Of a stretch of DNA of 40,718 nucleotides, positions 16,200 to 24,325 are shown in pieces; within the stretch, counting starts at the first letter, position 1, and each line of letters opens with the position of its first letter. Made by a program: the position numbers and the translations under genes. The DNA comes from JAXJSP01 sp036310005 (GTDB taxonomy: Bacteria; Bacillota; Clostridia; Oscillospirales; Acutalibacteraceae). The notes below the pieces were generated by a model. It was not told the origin of the DNA and did no database searches. It was given only the letters and a program-made list of their open reading frames with translations. Location of the stretch: positions 1 through 40,718 of the forward strand of contig JAXJSP010000016.1 of NCBI GenBank assembly GCA_036310005.1. Direction: 5' to 3'.

Positions 16200-16231
16200 A
16201 AAACGGACCGCTTAAAAGCGGTCCGTTTTTT
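16200..16231 (+). terminator. Terminator of pgk-tpiA-gpmI operon
   Basis: Stem AAACGGACCGCTT / AAGCGGTCCGTTT with a two-base to four-base loop and a six-T tail. Confidence 0.93.
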
Positions 16232-16236
16232 ATATA

Positions 16237-16265
16237 TTGATTATTTTTGAGTTTAGTGGTATATT
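16237..16265 (+). promoter_or_regulatory. Promoter of the ligase-like/lipoprotein operon
   Basis: TTGATT (16237-16242), 17-bp spacer, TATATT (16260-16265), 38 bp before the ATG, immediately after the gpmI terminator. Confidence 0.6.
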
Positions 16266-16303
16266 TTAATAGACATATAAAAAGTTAAAAGGAGGAATAC
16301 TGT

Positions 16304-17509
16304 ATGACAAAGTTGTTTTCTCGGCTTGATGACAAACTCAGCAATATCAAAGACGAGCATATTGTATATGCGGCAGTTATATTTACATTTCTCCATTACA
16401 CGGTAAGTATTATAGGAATTGCATTACTGTTTATATACATTTTATTTTACAGGACTAAAAAAATATTCAGCCGCAAGTCATCCTACGTCCTTTTACCTTT
16501 TGCGCTCATAGTTCTCGGAACTGCTGTTTTTTACAGGAATTATCTGGGGCTTATAGCAGGTGTCGGGTTGTTGGCAATCTTATTTTTCGGGCAGTATTTA
16601 AAAACTGTACTTACAAAGCAGATAGTTGAAAAAATGCTTAACATCGCCTGTTATATGTTTTTATACACAGCAGTTTATGCGATTGCCGAATTTATACTTG
16701 TAAGAGTGTTTTACATTGATAACGGACACTCGGGCAGAGCCGCATCAGTATTTTTCAACCCGAACTATTACGGTACGATTTGTTCAATAATGTTTGGTAT
16801 TGCACTATATAAATTATTTATAGGCAATATGAAAAAACCGGTATATTATTTTACTGTATTATCGGGAATAATCGGACTTGTACTGTGTATGAGCGTATTT
16901 TCTGTTTTAGAGGCTATAATTTGCGTTGCGCTTGTTCTTTACTATACAAATCACAGATATTTACTTGCGACTTATTTGTGTTTGATTGTACTCGGTTTTG
17001 TAATAATATTCTTTGTTCCTGCGTTATTCACGCGGCTTTCCGATGTATTTTCCACCCTATCGCAAAGAGTAAGAATCTGGCGCTTGTCTTTTATTGAAAT
17101 TACCGAAGCTCCTTTATTCGGCAAAGGTGCGATGACATATAATTTTATAAGTCCGTCATTTAAAGGCAAGGTTGATTTTTCCGTCTATGTTAATTATCAC
17201 GCGCATAATTTAGTGCTTGACTGTTTAATTAACTACGGTTTTGTAGGCACGGGAATTTTACTGTATTTCATTGTTTCTGTTGTTAAAAAATGTTCTTGCG
17301 AAAATTTAGGCAAAAGAGATTATAAACTGTACGGTTTAGTTAAAGCGGTATTTATTTCCATGCTTTGTCACTCACTTGTTGATATTACATTTTTCTGGGT
17401 ACAGACAGGTATGCTTTACATGCTTGTGTTCTCTGCAATCGGTGCGATGTATAAGATGCCTTATTCATCGAAGACCGAAATAGAACACACATCAACAATA
17501 ATTGAATAA
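16304..17509 (+). CDS. O-antigen ligase/polymerase-like (Wzy_C family) membrane protein
   Basis: 401-aa polytopic protein with about ten to eleven hydrophobic segments. A long extracytoplasmic loop ends in YHAHNLVLDCLINYGFVGTGILLY, the His-containing core of the O-antigen ligase/Wzy_C domain, and an earlier FNPNYYGT motif is also typical. Such proteins join or polymerise lipid-linked oligosaccharides or glycans at the outer membrane face; in Gram-positives the product is usually an exopolysaccharide or teichoic/glycoprotein glycan. A strong AAGGAGG precedes the ATG. The next gene, a lipoprotein, starts 40 bp downstream, so the two are probably cotranscribed. There are no glycosyltransferases nearby, so the glycan is unknown. 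Confidence 0.75.
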   Translation: MTKLFSRLDDKLSNIKDEHIVYAAVIFTFLHYTVSIIGIALLFIYILFYRTKKIFSRKSSYVLLPFALIVLGTAVFYRNYLGLIAGVGLLAILFFGQYLKTVLTKQIVEKMLNIACYMFLYTAVYAIAEFILVRVFYIDNGHSGRAASVFFNPNYYGTICSIMFGIALYKLFIGNMKKPVYYFTVLSGIIGLVLCMSVFSVLEAIICVALVLYYTNHRYLLATYLCLIVLGFVIIFFVPALFTRLSDVFSTLSQRVRIWRLSFIEITEAPLFGKGAMTYNFISPSFKGKVDFSVYVNYHAHNLVLDCLINYGFVGTGILLYFIVSVVKKCSCENLGKRDYKLYGLVKAVFISMLCHSLVDITFFWVQTGMLYMLVFSAIGAMYKMPYSSKTEIEHTSTIIE

Positions 17510-17549
17510 AATCACAGTATAATTACAGATTATTTTGGAGGAATACATA

Positions 17550-18779
17550 ATGGTAAAAAAACTTTTTGCCGCGTTACTTTCTATAACAATGATTGCGTGT
17601 GTACTTGTTTCTTGCAAAAGCACACAAGCCGGTGAGTTGCCAGAAGAAGACGGTAACACTTATAACTACTCTGACATAGTAAGCAAATGGAAAAACAACA
17701 CCTTTGCTGCTTTCACGCTTACAGCGACAACTGAGTATTTACAGGATGACAAAAAAAGCGAGGAACAATTAAGTGAAATCGTTTACAGTCAAAATGACAA
17801 AACGAGTGTTACATCATTTTACAGGCGCTTTAATCTTGATACAATCAATCAGTCTGTTTCAACACAATATGTATCCGATGAATATTTTGACGGGAAATTC
17901 TTTTACTACAATCAAAACGGTGAGACAAGTTATGAAATATATTTAGCCACTGATTTTGTAAGCAACACCCGTCTTTGCACCGCAAATTACATATTTAATT
18001 TATCCGACAAAGAAATCAAAGGGGCAAAGTCGGAGGGCGACGGAAAATACAGCTTTGATATAAAAAACGCTGACAATTACAAAGAAGTTGTATCAAATTA
18101 TCTTCGTTTATCTGACAAGTTTGATATTAATGATGTAAAAATCACATCGCTTAATATTCAAATGTACACACAAGGCGGTGTGCTCAACAGATATGATATT
18201 GATGTAAAATTCTCTGCACCTGACTCTGTTACGGGCGAGGCTAAGGCACAGATTAATTTTATTTCCGATTCCGGTGAGGTAATCAAGCCGAACAATTTAT
18301 CTGACTATTTAAACGAATACGAAAAAGAGGATATACAAAGTACAGTCGAATCTTTATTTGAAGATGACAAGCCGGCCGATGACTATGACGAGAAAAAACA
18401 GGAAATCTATGATAAATACGGTGATGCGGCAGAAGAAATTATAAACGAGGTTGAAAAAGAGCATAATTACACACCTGTAAGCAGTGAGCCTGTTTCTTCG
18501 ACTAATAAAGGCACTCAAAGCAAGGATGAATCAAGAGAAAATTCATCAACTGAAAATGTATCAAGCAAGCCTCAAAGCAGTCAGTCTGTCACATCTTCGG
18601 AGAGTCAAACAAGCAGTGAAGATGTTAGCAGTGCAGATGTAAGCAGCGAGAATACGAGCAGCGAAGATACGAGCAGTCAGGCAGCATCAAGCGAGGATAC
18701 ATCATCGACTCCTTCTACCACCGTAAGTGCAATACCCGATATTTCAAGCGGCGGAATTGATATTGAATTTATTGATTAA
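17550..18779 (+). CDS. Putative lipoprotein with Ser/Thr/Glu-rich low-complexity tail
   Basis: Function not recognised. The 409-aa product begins with a lipoprotein signal: two lysines, a hydrophobic core and the lipobox LVSC with the acylated Cys near residue 22. The body (about 45-300) is a hydrophilic alternating domain resembling lipoproteins of the LolA/DUF6612 type only in general character. Residues from about 315 to 390 are dominated by Ser with Glu, Thr and Asp, like a linker or wall-spanning stalk, and the last 20 residues become hydrophobic/acidic again. The ATG at 17550 has GGAGG at 7 bp. A Ser/Thr-rich tail beside an oligosaccharide ligase-like gene could be an O-glycosylation target, which is inference. 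Confidence 0.75.
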   Translation: MVKKLFAALLSITMIACVLVSCKSTQAGELPEEDGNTYNYSDIVSKWKNNTFAAFTLTATTEYLQDDKKSEEQLSEIVYSQNDKTSVTSFYRRFNLDTINQSVSTQYVSDEYFDGKFFYYNQNGETSYEIYLATDFVSNTRLCTANYIFNLSDKEIKGAKSEGDGKYSFDIKNADNYKEVVSNYLRLSDKFDINDVKITSLNIQMYTQGGVLNRYDIDVKFSAPDSVTGEAKAQINFISDSGEVIKPNNLSDYLNEYEKEDIQSTVESLFEDDKPADDYDEKKQEIYDKYGDAAEEIINEVEKEHNYTPVSSEPVSSTNKGTQSKDESRENSSTENVSSKPQSSQSVTSSESQTSSEDVSSADVSSENTSSEDTSSQAASSEDTSSTPSTTVSAIPDISSGGIDIEFID

Positions 18780-18787
18780 ATAGTTTT

Positions 18788-18823
18788 AAGCACCGTGATT
18801 TTTACTCACGGTGCTATTTTTTT
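18788..18823 (+). terminator. Terminator after the lipoprotein gene
   Basis: 10-bp stem AGCACCGTGA / TCACGGTGCT, 7-nt loop, then A and seven Ts. The T-tract is also the left boundary of the duplicated module that follows. Confidence 0.9.
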
Positions 18824-18834
18824 AAGATAAGTAC

Positions 18835-18862
18835 TTGACAAATATTTTAAATGAAGTACAAT
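18835..18862 (+). promoter_or_regulatory. tRNA-type promoter, copy 1
   Basis: TTGACA (18835-18840), 16-bp spacer, TACAAT (18857-18862). It corresponds base for base in position to the tRNA-Gln promoter at 20440-20467 but with one -10 substitution. It now serves the first MATE gene. Confidence 0.7.
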
Positions 18863-18874
18863 GATGTTGCACAT

Positions 18875-18944
18875 TGGGGTATAAGCCAGCGGCATTGGAG
18901 TATAACTCGAACACTCGGGCGCTTTGATTACTCTGTACCGGTCA
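18875..18944 (+). pseudogene. Degenerate tRNA-Gln (decayed copy)
   Basis: Clearly related to the intact tRNA-Gln at 20481-20555: the same 5' TGGGGTA, GCATTGGA, CTCGGG and TACC blocks in order. It cannot fold: a four-base loss in the D arm, anticodon loop changed from CTCTGAC to GTATAAC, anticodon stem broken, T loop TTCGAAT changed to TTTGATT, and the 3' acceptor strand TACCCCA changed to TACCGGT. The following terminator has also lost its left arm, so transcription should run into the MATE gene. Confidence 0.82.
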
Positions 18945-19005
18945 AATACATATTGGTCTTTGTGTGTTTTACAGAAAAAAACTACATGTAAAAGAGTGCT
19001 TTTTT

Positions 19006-20391
19006 ATGAGAAGGTTAATCGGAGATAAAAACTTTTACAAGCAACTTTTGATATTAGCATTACCTATTGTATTACAAAACGGTATTACCAGCTTTGTAAA
19101 CATGCTTGATAATATCATGATAGGCAGATTAGGAACCGCAGAAATGACCGGTATTGCTATTTCAAACCAACTTCTGGGCGTATTTAATAGTTGTATTTTC
19201 GGGGTTGTAAACGGTGCGGGTATTTTCGGTGTGCAGTTTTACGGTAAAAACGACCACAAAGGTGTGCGTGACACATTCAGGTTTAAAATACTGTTATGTT
19301 CGCTTTTTTGTATATCGGGAATTTTAGTTTTATTTTTCTTTAATCAGCCTTTAATCAGTCTGTATTTAAAAGGTGAAGGCAGCAAAGAGGAAGTGCTTTC
19401 TTCTTTGAATTTTGCAAAAGAATATATGATAATAATGCTTATAGGTCTTGTCCCCTTTACCTTTTCTCAATGTTATGCAAGTACGCTCAGGGAAACAGGC
19501 AAGGCTTTGCCTCCTATGTTTGCAAGTATTATTGCTGTTTTTGTAAATTTAATTCTCAATGTAATTTTAATTTTCGGTTATTTGGGTGCGCCGAAACTCG
19601 GAGTAGCGGGTGCTGCTGTTGCAACTGTTGTTGCGCGTTTTGTTGAACTGTTTATTGTTGTGTTATGGACACATAAAAATATTTATATTAATCAGTTTAT
19701 TATTGGTGCGTATAAATCTTTAAAAGTTCCCCTTAAACTTGTTAAAGACATATTTAAAAAGGGCGCGCCGCTTATGATTAACGCTGCATTATGGGATGTA
19801 GGAAACGCGTTTATAAATCAATGTTATTCAGTCAAAGGGTTAAGTGTCGTTGCGGCTAATAATATTTCACAAACATTCAGCAGTTTATTTTATGTTGTCT
19901 TCGGAGCAATAGGTGCGGCGATAGGAATTATTCTCGGGCAGATTCTCGGTTCCGGTGATAATCAAAAGGCAAAAGATTATTCTGTAAAACTTATAGCAAC
20001 AGCGTTTATGGCAAGTGTTTTTGTCGGTATTCTTTATGCAATATGTGCTGAGTTTATACCGCAGGCGTATAATACAACTGACGAGGTCAAGCATCTGGCA
20101 ACACGACTTATGCAGATTACTGCGCTTTCCGTGCCGCTTGAAGCGTTAGGTAACTCTTGCGCTTATACTTTGCGTTCCGGCGGCAAGACAATAATTATGC
20201 TTATAATTGACATTTCGTATCAATGGATAATAACAATACCGACGGCGCTTTTAATAAGCAATTTTACATCTTTGAATATTTTTGCTTTGTATGCGATTGT
20301 GCGCAGTTTAATGATAACAAAAGTCATAGTGCAATCTGTACTTGTTAAAAAAGGAATCTGGGTTCATAATATAGTAAACAGTTATGATTAA
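19006..20391 (+). CDS. MATE-family multidrug/cation antiporter (copy 1)
   Basis: 461-aa efflux protein of the MATE family, exporting cationic or aromatic compounds in exchange for Na+ or H+. Twelve hydrophobic segments form two homologous halves. The N-terminal GDKNFYKQLLILALPIVLQNGITSFVNMLD and FGVQFYGK segments are typical of the DinF/NorM-like branch of Firmicutes. The ATG at 19006 aligns with the start of copy 2; its ribosome site (AAAAGAG) is weaker than the GGGAGG of copy 2. The gene is downstream of a tRNA-type promoter and a dead tRNA, with no intact terminator between. Both MATE copies are full length. Confidence 0.92.
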   Translation: MRRLIGDKNFYKQLLILALPIVLQNGITSFVNMLDNIMIGRLGTAEMTGIAISNQLLGVFNSCIFGVVNGAGIFGVQFYGKNDHKGVRDTFRFKILLCSLFCISGILVLFFFNQPLISLYLKGEGSKEEVLSSLNFAKEYMIIMLIGLVPFTFSQCYASTLRETGKALPPMFASIIAVFVNLILNVILIFGYLGAPKLGVAGAAVATVVARFVELFIVVLWTHKNIYINQFIIGAYKSLKVPLKLVKDIFKKGAPLMINAALWDVGNAFINQCYSVKGLSVVAANNISQTFSSLFYVVFGAIGAAIGIILGQILGSGDNQKAKDYSVKLIATAFMASVFVGILYAICAEFIPQAYNTTDEVKHLATRLMQITALSVPLEALGNSCAYTLRSGGKTIIMLIIDISYQWIITIPTALLISNFTSLNIFALYAIVRSLMITKVIVQSVLVKKGIWVHNIVNSYD

Positions 20392-20439
20392 AAATACGGC
20401 AAATAATTATGATTATTTTAGTTTTTTTAAGATACTCAC

Positions 20440-20467
20440 TTGACAAATGCTGAAAATAAGGTATAAT
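20440..20467 (+). promoter_or_regulatory. tRNA-Gln promoter
   Basis: TTGACA (20440-20445), 16-bp spacer, TATAAT (20462-20467), ending 13 bp before the tRNA. Confidence 0.8.
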
Positions 20468-20480
20468 AATTTTTGCACAT

Positions 20481-20555
20481 TGGGGTATCGCCAAGCGGTA
20501 AGGCATTGGACTCTGACTCCAACATTCGGGTGTTCGAATCACTCTACCCCAGCCA
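20481..20555 (+). tRNA. tRNA-Gln (anticodon CTG), CCA encoded
   Basis: Complete cloverleaf: acceptor TGGGGTA/TACCCCA, D stem GCC/GGC, anticodon stem TTGGA/TCCAA with loop CTCTGAC (anticodon CTG), T arm GGGTG-TTCGAAT-CACTC, then G and CCA. The U1-A72 weak first pair is usual for glutamine tRNAs. Confidence 0.95.
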
Positions 20556-20590
20556 AATGCACAAAGATAATTTTGTCTTTGTGCATTTTT
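20556..20590 (+). terminator. tRNA-Gln terminator, also in the leader of MATE copy 2
   Basis: 12-bp stem AATGCACAAAGA / TCTTTGTGCATT with an 8-nt loop and a T5 tail, starting at the tRNA CCA. Only 30 bp separate it from the MATE copy 2 start codon, too little for another promoter. Confidence 0.9.
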
Positions 20591-20620
20591 AATATTATTA
20601 TTAACGGGAGGTGCCTTATA

Positions 20621-22000
20621 TTGAAGAGGTTAATTGGAGATAAAACTTTTTACAAACAACTTTTTGTATTGGCATTACCTATTATGTTGCAAAACGGTAT
20701 TACTAACTTTGTAAACATGCTTGATAATATTATGGTGGGTAGAATCGGTACTGCAGAAATGACCGGTATTGCTGTATCTAACCAACTTTTGCTTGTATTC
20801 AATTTATGCATTTTCGGTGCAGTAAGCGGTGCGGGTATTTTCGGCGCGCAGTTTTACGGTAAAGACGACCGTGAGGGTGTGCGTGACACATTCAGATTTA
20901 AAGTTATATTCTGTTCCCTTTTATGCATAGCGGGAGTTTTGATTTTATTTTTCTTTAACCAGCCTTTAATCAGTCTGTATTTAAAAGGCGAAGGCAGTAA
21001 AGAACAAGCGCTGTCGTCTTTGAATTTTGCAAAAAAATACATAATGATAATGCTTATAGGTCTTATCCCCTATACCCTTTCTCAATGTTATGCGAGCACG
21101 CTCAGAGAAACAGGCAAGGCTTTGCCTCCTATGTACGCAGGAATTGTTGCTGTTTTTATCAATTTAATACTCAATGTAATTTTAATTTTCGGTTATTTGG
21201 GCGCACCTAAACTCGGTGTTGCGGGTGCTGCTGTTGCAACCGTTATTTCGCGTTTCATTGAACTGTTTGTTATTGCGTTCTGGACGCATAAAAACGCTTA
21301 TATTAATCAGTTTATTACAGATGCATATAAATCTTTGAGAGTTCCTGTCAGGCTCGTTAAAGACATTTTAAAAAGCGGTGCTCCTCTTATGCTTAACGAA
21401 ACTTTATGGGCGGCAGGAATTGCGTTTTTAAATCAATGCTATTCGGTTAAAGGGTTAAGTGTGGTTGCGGCCAATAATATTTCACAGACATTTTTTAATG
21501 TTTTTTCGGTTGCATTTATGGCAATAGGCGCAGCAATAGGCATTATTCTCGGGCAGATTCTCGGTTCCGATGACATGAAAAAGGCAAAAGAATATTCTGT
21601 AAAACTTATAGCAACATCATTTATAATAAGTGTTGTTGTAGGCATTGTTTTTGCGCTATGTGCCGAATTCATACCGCATATTTATAATACAACTGACGAG
21701 GTTAAGCATCTGGCAACACGACTTATGCAGATTACTGCACTTTTTATGCCGATTGATGCTGTTGCAAACTCTTGTTACTTTACTTTGCGATCCGGCGGCA
21801 AGACATTGATTACATTTATATTTGACAGTGTATTTATATGGATAATATCAATACCTGCGGCGCTTTTAATAAGTAATTTTACATCTTTAAATATTCTTGC
21901 TTTGTATATAATTGTACAGGGTTTAAATATAATAAAAGACATTGTCGGGCTTGCACTTGTTAAAAAAGGAATCTGGATTCAGAATATAGTTAATAATTAA
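20621..22000 (+). CDS. MATE-family multidrug/cation antiporter (copy 2)
   Basis: 459-aa MATE transporter, paralogue of the preceding gene with about four in five residues identical by eye, including identical runs such as YLKGEGSK and STLRETGKALPPM. The start is a TTG at 20621 with GGGAGGTG 9 bp upstream, at the position aligning with the ATG of copy 1. An open frame continues upstream through the tRNA gene and is not coding. Expression must come from read-through of the tRNA-Gln terminator or from far upstream, since no promoter fits the 30-bp gap. A role in efflux of drugs or metabolites follows from the family; substrate unknown. Confidence 0.92.
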   Translation: MKRLIGDKTFYKQLFVLALPIMLQNGITNFVNMLDNIMVGRIGTAEMTGIAVSNQLLLVFNLCIFGAVSGAGIFGAQFYGKDDREGVRDTFRFKVIFCSLLCIAGVLILFFFNQPLISLYLKGEGSKEQALSSLNFAKKYIMIMLIGLIPYTLSQCYASTLRETGKALPPMYAGIVAVFINLILNVILIFGYLGAPKLGVAGAAVATVISRFIELFVIAFWTHKNAYINQFITDAYKSLRVPVRLVKDILKSGAPLMLNETLWAAGIAFLNQCYSVKGLSVVAANNISQTFFNVFSVAFMAIGAAIGIILGQILGSDDMKKAKEYSVKLIATSFIISVVVGIVFALCAEFIPHIYNTTDEVKHLATRLMQITALFMPIDAVANSCYFTLRSGGKTLITFIFDSVFIWIISIPAALLISNFTSLNILALYIIVQGLNIIKDIVGLALVKKGIWIQNIVNN

Positions 22001-22017
22001 CCCTTTAAATTTATTTT

Positions 22018-22032
22018 AAGCGGTGGTATAAT
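22018..22032 (+). promoter_or_regulatory. Extended -10 promoter for the DUF368-gtrA pair
   Basis: GGTGGTATAATG contains TATAAT (22027-22032) with the upstream TG dinucleotide of extended -10 promoters; the -35 region is poor. The start of the gene is 59 bp downstream. Confidence 0.5.
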
Positions 22033-22090
22033 GACATTAAAAATGTAATAAAATTAAACTACACCGAAACAAACGAAAGGGAGAAAAAGG

Positions 22091-22906
22091 GTGAACTTTC
22101 TTAAGGGAATAGTTGTAGGTCTCGGCGCGATTGCACCCGGTCTTAGCGGCAGCGTACTGCTTGTTATATTCGGGCTTTATCAAAAAACGATAAACGCTGT
22201 CAGCACGCTTTTTAAGAACTTTATTAAGAATGTAAAATTTCTGTTACCCCTTGCAACAGGCATTTTAATTGGTGTAGTAATATTCAGTAAAATCATCAAT
22301 TTCTTTTTGCTGACTTTTGAAATGCAAACCAGGTTTGCTTTTTTAGGGTTCATACTCGGCTCCATTCCCCTGTTTTACAAGGAAGTCAGAAAAGAGGGCT
22401 TTGCCAAGATTTATTATGTATATATAATCGGTGCGTTTTTATTCGGCACATTCCTGTTCGGTTTTAACCGCAGTTTATTTCCTCAAGTTGCAAACCCGAA
22501 TTTATTTCAGTCAATTTTAATAGGTTTTGTAGTAGCGTGTTCCTACATAGTGCCGGGAATTGACAGTGCGGCAATACTTTCCGCACTCGGCATTTATGAA
22601 ATATGGGTTAAAAGTTTAGCAAATTTAGATTTTACGGTTTTACTGCCTGCCGCACTCGGTTTAATTACAGGTGTACTTATAGTATCGTATATAATTAACA
22701 AATTAATTTCTCGTCATTACACTATGACATTTTCGGTAATATTCGGCCTGTTTTTATCAATAATACCGAGTGTATTAAATGACAGTTGTGTGGTAGGACT
22801 TGATATGAAAACATTTATATCATTTATAATTTTAATAATCAGTTTTGCTTTATCGCTGTTATTCAGCAATTTAGAAAAAATCAAGGATAAAAAAATCAGT
22901 CAGTAA
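22091..22906 (+). CDS. DUF368 family membrane protein, putative undecaprenyl-phosphate translocase
   Basis: 271-aa polytopic protein of the DUF368 family (PopT-type), members of which are reported to recycle undecaprenyl phosphate across the membrane for cell-wall and teichoic acid synthesis. The family signature GLGAIAPGLSGSVLLVIFGLY is at the N-terminus and a second related half starts near VVACSYIVPGIDSAAILSALGIYE, as expected for the internal repeat of two P-G-x-S/D re-entrant motifs. It starts with GTG, with AAAAAGGG directly upstream and GGGAG slightly further. It is followed after 16 bp by a GtrA gene, so both polyprenol-phosphate handling proteins are probably made together. Confidence 0.85.
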   Translation: MNFLKGIVVGLGAIAPGLSGSVLLVIFGLYQKTINAVSTLFKNFIKNVKFLLPLATGILIGVVIFSKIINFFLLTFEMQTRFAFLGFILGSIPLFYKEVRKEGFAKIYYVYIIGAFLFGTFLFGFNRSLFPQVANPNLFQSILIGFVVACSYIVPGIDSAAILSALGIYEIWVKSLANLDFTVLLPAALGLITGVLIVSYIINKLISRHYTMTFSVIFGLFLSIIPSVLNDSCVVGLDMKTFISFIILIISFALSLLFSNLEKIKDKKISQ

Positions 22907-22922
22907 TATAAAGGGTGAGGAT

Positions 22923-23351
22923 ATGGAGCAAAACAAGAAGAAAGAATTAATAAGAGCAATTAAATTTACCTTGTTTTCGGTCAGCGCAGGTATTATTCAA
23001 ATAGTGGTTGCCGAATTGATGTTACAGGTTTTTGACATTGATTATTGGATATCATATTTAACCGCTTTGGTACTGTCGGTACTATGGAATTTTACATTAA
23101 ACAGAAAGATTACTTTTCACTCGGCTAACAACATACCTATTGCTATGTTAAAAGTGGCTGCATATTATGTTGTATTTACGCCTCTTTCCACTCTCGGCGG
23201 TGATGCGCTTGTCAAAATAGGTTGGAATGAAACGCTGGTTCTTATATTATCAATGCTGCTTAATTTCACAACCGAATTTTTATATGACAGGTTTTTTGTA
23301 TTCGGCAAAACTATTGATACCGACAAAAAGTATAAAAAGAAAAATAAATAA
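22923..23351 (+). CDS. GtrA family membrane protein
   Basis: 142-aa protein with four predicted membrane helices, GtrA-like. GtrA proteins act in cell-surface polysaccharide decoration and are thought to flip undecaprenyl-phosphate-linked sugars such as Und-P-glucose. The motifs FTLFSVSAGIIQ in helix 1, LSVLWNFTLNRKITFHS between helices 2 and 3, and the final NFTTEFLYDRFFVFGK are the family hallmarks. A Lys-rich cytoplasmic tail follows. GGGTGAGG precedes the ATG. It is the downstream partner of the DUF368 gene; no glycosyltransferase is adjacent. Confidence 0.88.
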   Translation: MEQNKKKELIRAIKFTLFSVSAGIIQIVVAELMLQVFDIDYWISYLTALVLSVLWNFTLNRKITFHSANNIPIAMLKVAAYYVVFTPLSTLGGDALVKIGWNETLVLILSMLLNFTTEFLYDRFFVFGKTIDTDKKYKKKNK

Positions 23352-23392
23352 AAGAAAAAAACAGGATTATATTAATGATCCTGTTTTTTCTT
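23352..23392. terminator. Bidirectional terminator between gtrA-like and EamA genes
   Basis: AAAAAACAGGAT and its complement ATCCTGTTTTTT form a stem with A and T tracts on either side. The stop codon of the minus-strand EamA gene is in the loop side of the hairpin. Confidence 0.85.
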
Positions 23393-24295
23393 TATTAATG
23401 ATTTTATATCGACCTGGGCTAAAATTACTGCCGCAAACACAAATATGCATCCTATAATTTCTTTTAGCGACATATCGTCTTTTAATATCAGCCAGCCTGA
23501 CAAAGCGGCAAACACCGACTCTAAACTTAACAGCAAGGTTGCGACTGTCGGGTCCGTGCGTTTTTGTCCGACAATCTGCAAAGTATAAGCGACGCCGCAA
23601 GACATCACACCGCTGTATAATATAGAAACTTTTGCATCTAATATACTTTCTATATTTGGCTGTTCGAAAATAAACATACACGCTGCCATTATGATACCGG
23701 CTACAAAAAACTGTACGCACGACATCAAGACGCAGTCAACATTTTTTCCTGTAAAGTAATCTATTATAACAATATGCACCGAGAAAAATAGCGCACAGAC
23801 TAATACCAACGCATCGCCTTTTGACAGGCTGAAATTCTCTTTAATACAAAGCATATAAAAACCGATAACTGCAATTATTACGCATAAAAATATTTTAGCG
23901 CCGATTTTTTTATGAAAGAACAAAGCGGTTAAAAACGGTACTATTATGATATAAAGTGCTGTAATAAAACCTGCTTTGCCGGCTGTTGTATAAACCATAC
24001 CGACTTGCTGAAACGAACTTGCAAGGCATAACGCAATACCGCAGAAAATACCGCCTATTACAGATATTTTATCAGTTTTTTGTTGCAACGATTTATCTTT
24101 TACTTCGCTTTTTTTACCGGCGAGTCGTGAAAAGGCAATTACGGGTATTAAGACGATACCACCGAGTATTGTTCTGATTGAGTTAAAAGTAAAGGGACCT
24201 ATGTAGTCCATTCCCGCGCTTTGGGCTACAAACGAAGTACCCCAAATCATGGCGGTAATAAGTAAAATTATGTTTCCTAACGCATTCTTCTTCAT
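23372..24295 (-). CDS. EamA/DMT-superfamily transporter (RhaT-like)
   Basis: 307-aa drug/metabolite transporter with ten hydrophobic segments in two EamA repeats (about residues 6-145 and 155-290). Family features are the N-terminal NIILLITAMIWGTSFVAQ and the second-repeat SLESVFAALSGWLILKD, typical of exporters of amino acids, nucleosides or drugs. It starts with ATG and AGGA 10 bp upstream. The gene has its own promoter with a palindromic site over the predicted transcription start, suggesting control by a dimeric regulator. It is independent of DegV upstream on the same strand. Substrate unknown. Confidence 0.88.
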   Translation of the reverse strand: MKKNALGNIILLITAMIWGTSFVAQSAGMDYIGPFTFNSIRTILGGIVLIPVIAFSRLAGKKSEVKDKSLQQKTDKISVIGGIFCGIALCLASSFQQVGMVYTTAGKAGFITALYIIIVPFLTALFFHKKIGAKIFLCVIIAVIGFYMLCIKENFSLSKGDALVLVCALFFSVHIVIIDYFTGKNVDCVLMSCVQFFVAGIIMAACMFIFEQPNIESILDAKVSILYSGVMSCGVAYTLQIVGQKRTDPTVATLLLSLESVFAALSGWLILKDDMSLKEIIGCIFVFAAVILAQVDIKSLIKKKQDH

Positions 24296-24325
24296 TTTGA
24301 AAATTCCTATCTTTTAATATATAAG

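Larger units (their letters stand above)
18817..20391 (+). repeat. Tandem duplication, copy 1 (promoter/pseudo-tRNA-Gln/MATE)
   Basis: Copy 1 of a module of about 1.6 kb, repeated at 20421-22000. Similarity starts in the T-tract TTTTTTTAAGATA and continues through the TTGACA promoter, tRNA region and the whole MATE gene. Copies differ at roughly one residue in five at the protein level by eye, so the event is not recent. Confidence 0.85.
20421..22000 (+). repeat. Tandem duplication, copy 2 (promoter/tRNA-Gln/MATE)
   Basis: Second copy of the 1.6 kb module at 18817-20391; here the tRNA and its terminator are intact. The two copies abut head to tail with only about 30 bp between the copy 1 MATE stop and the start of similarity. 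Confidence 0.85.

Noticed and set aside
20447..20620. N-terminal extension of MATE copy 2 upstream of the TTG start
   Set aside because: The open frame runs through the tRNA-Gln gene and its terminator; the ribosome site and alignment with copy 1 place the start at 20621.
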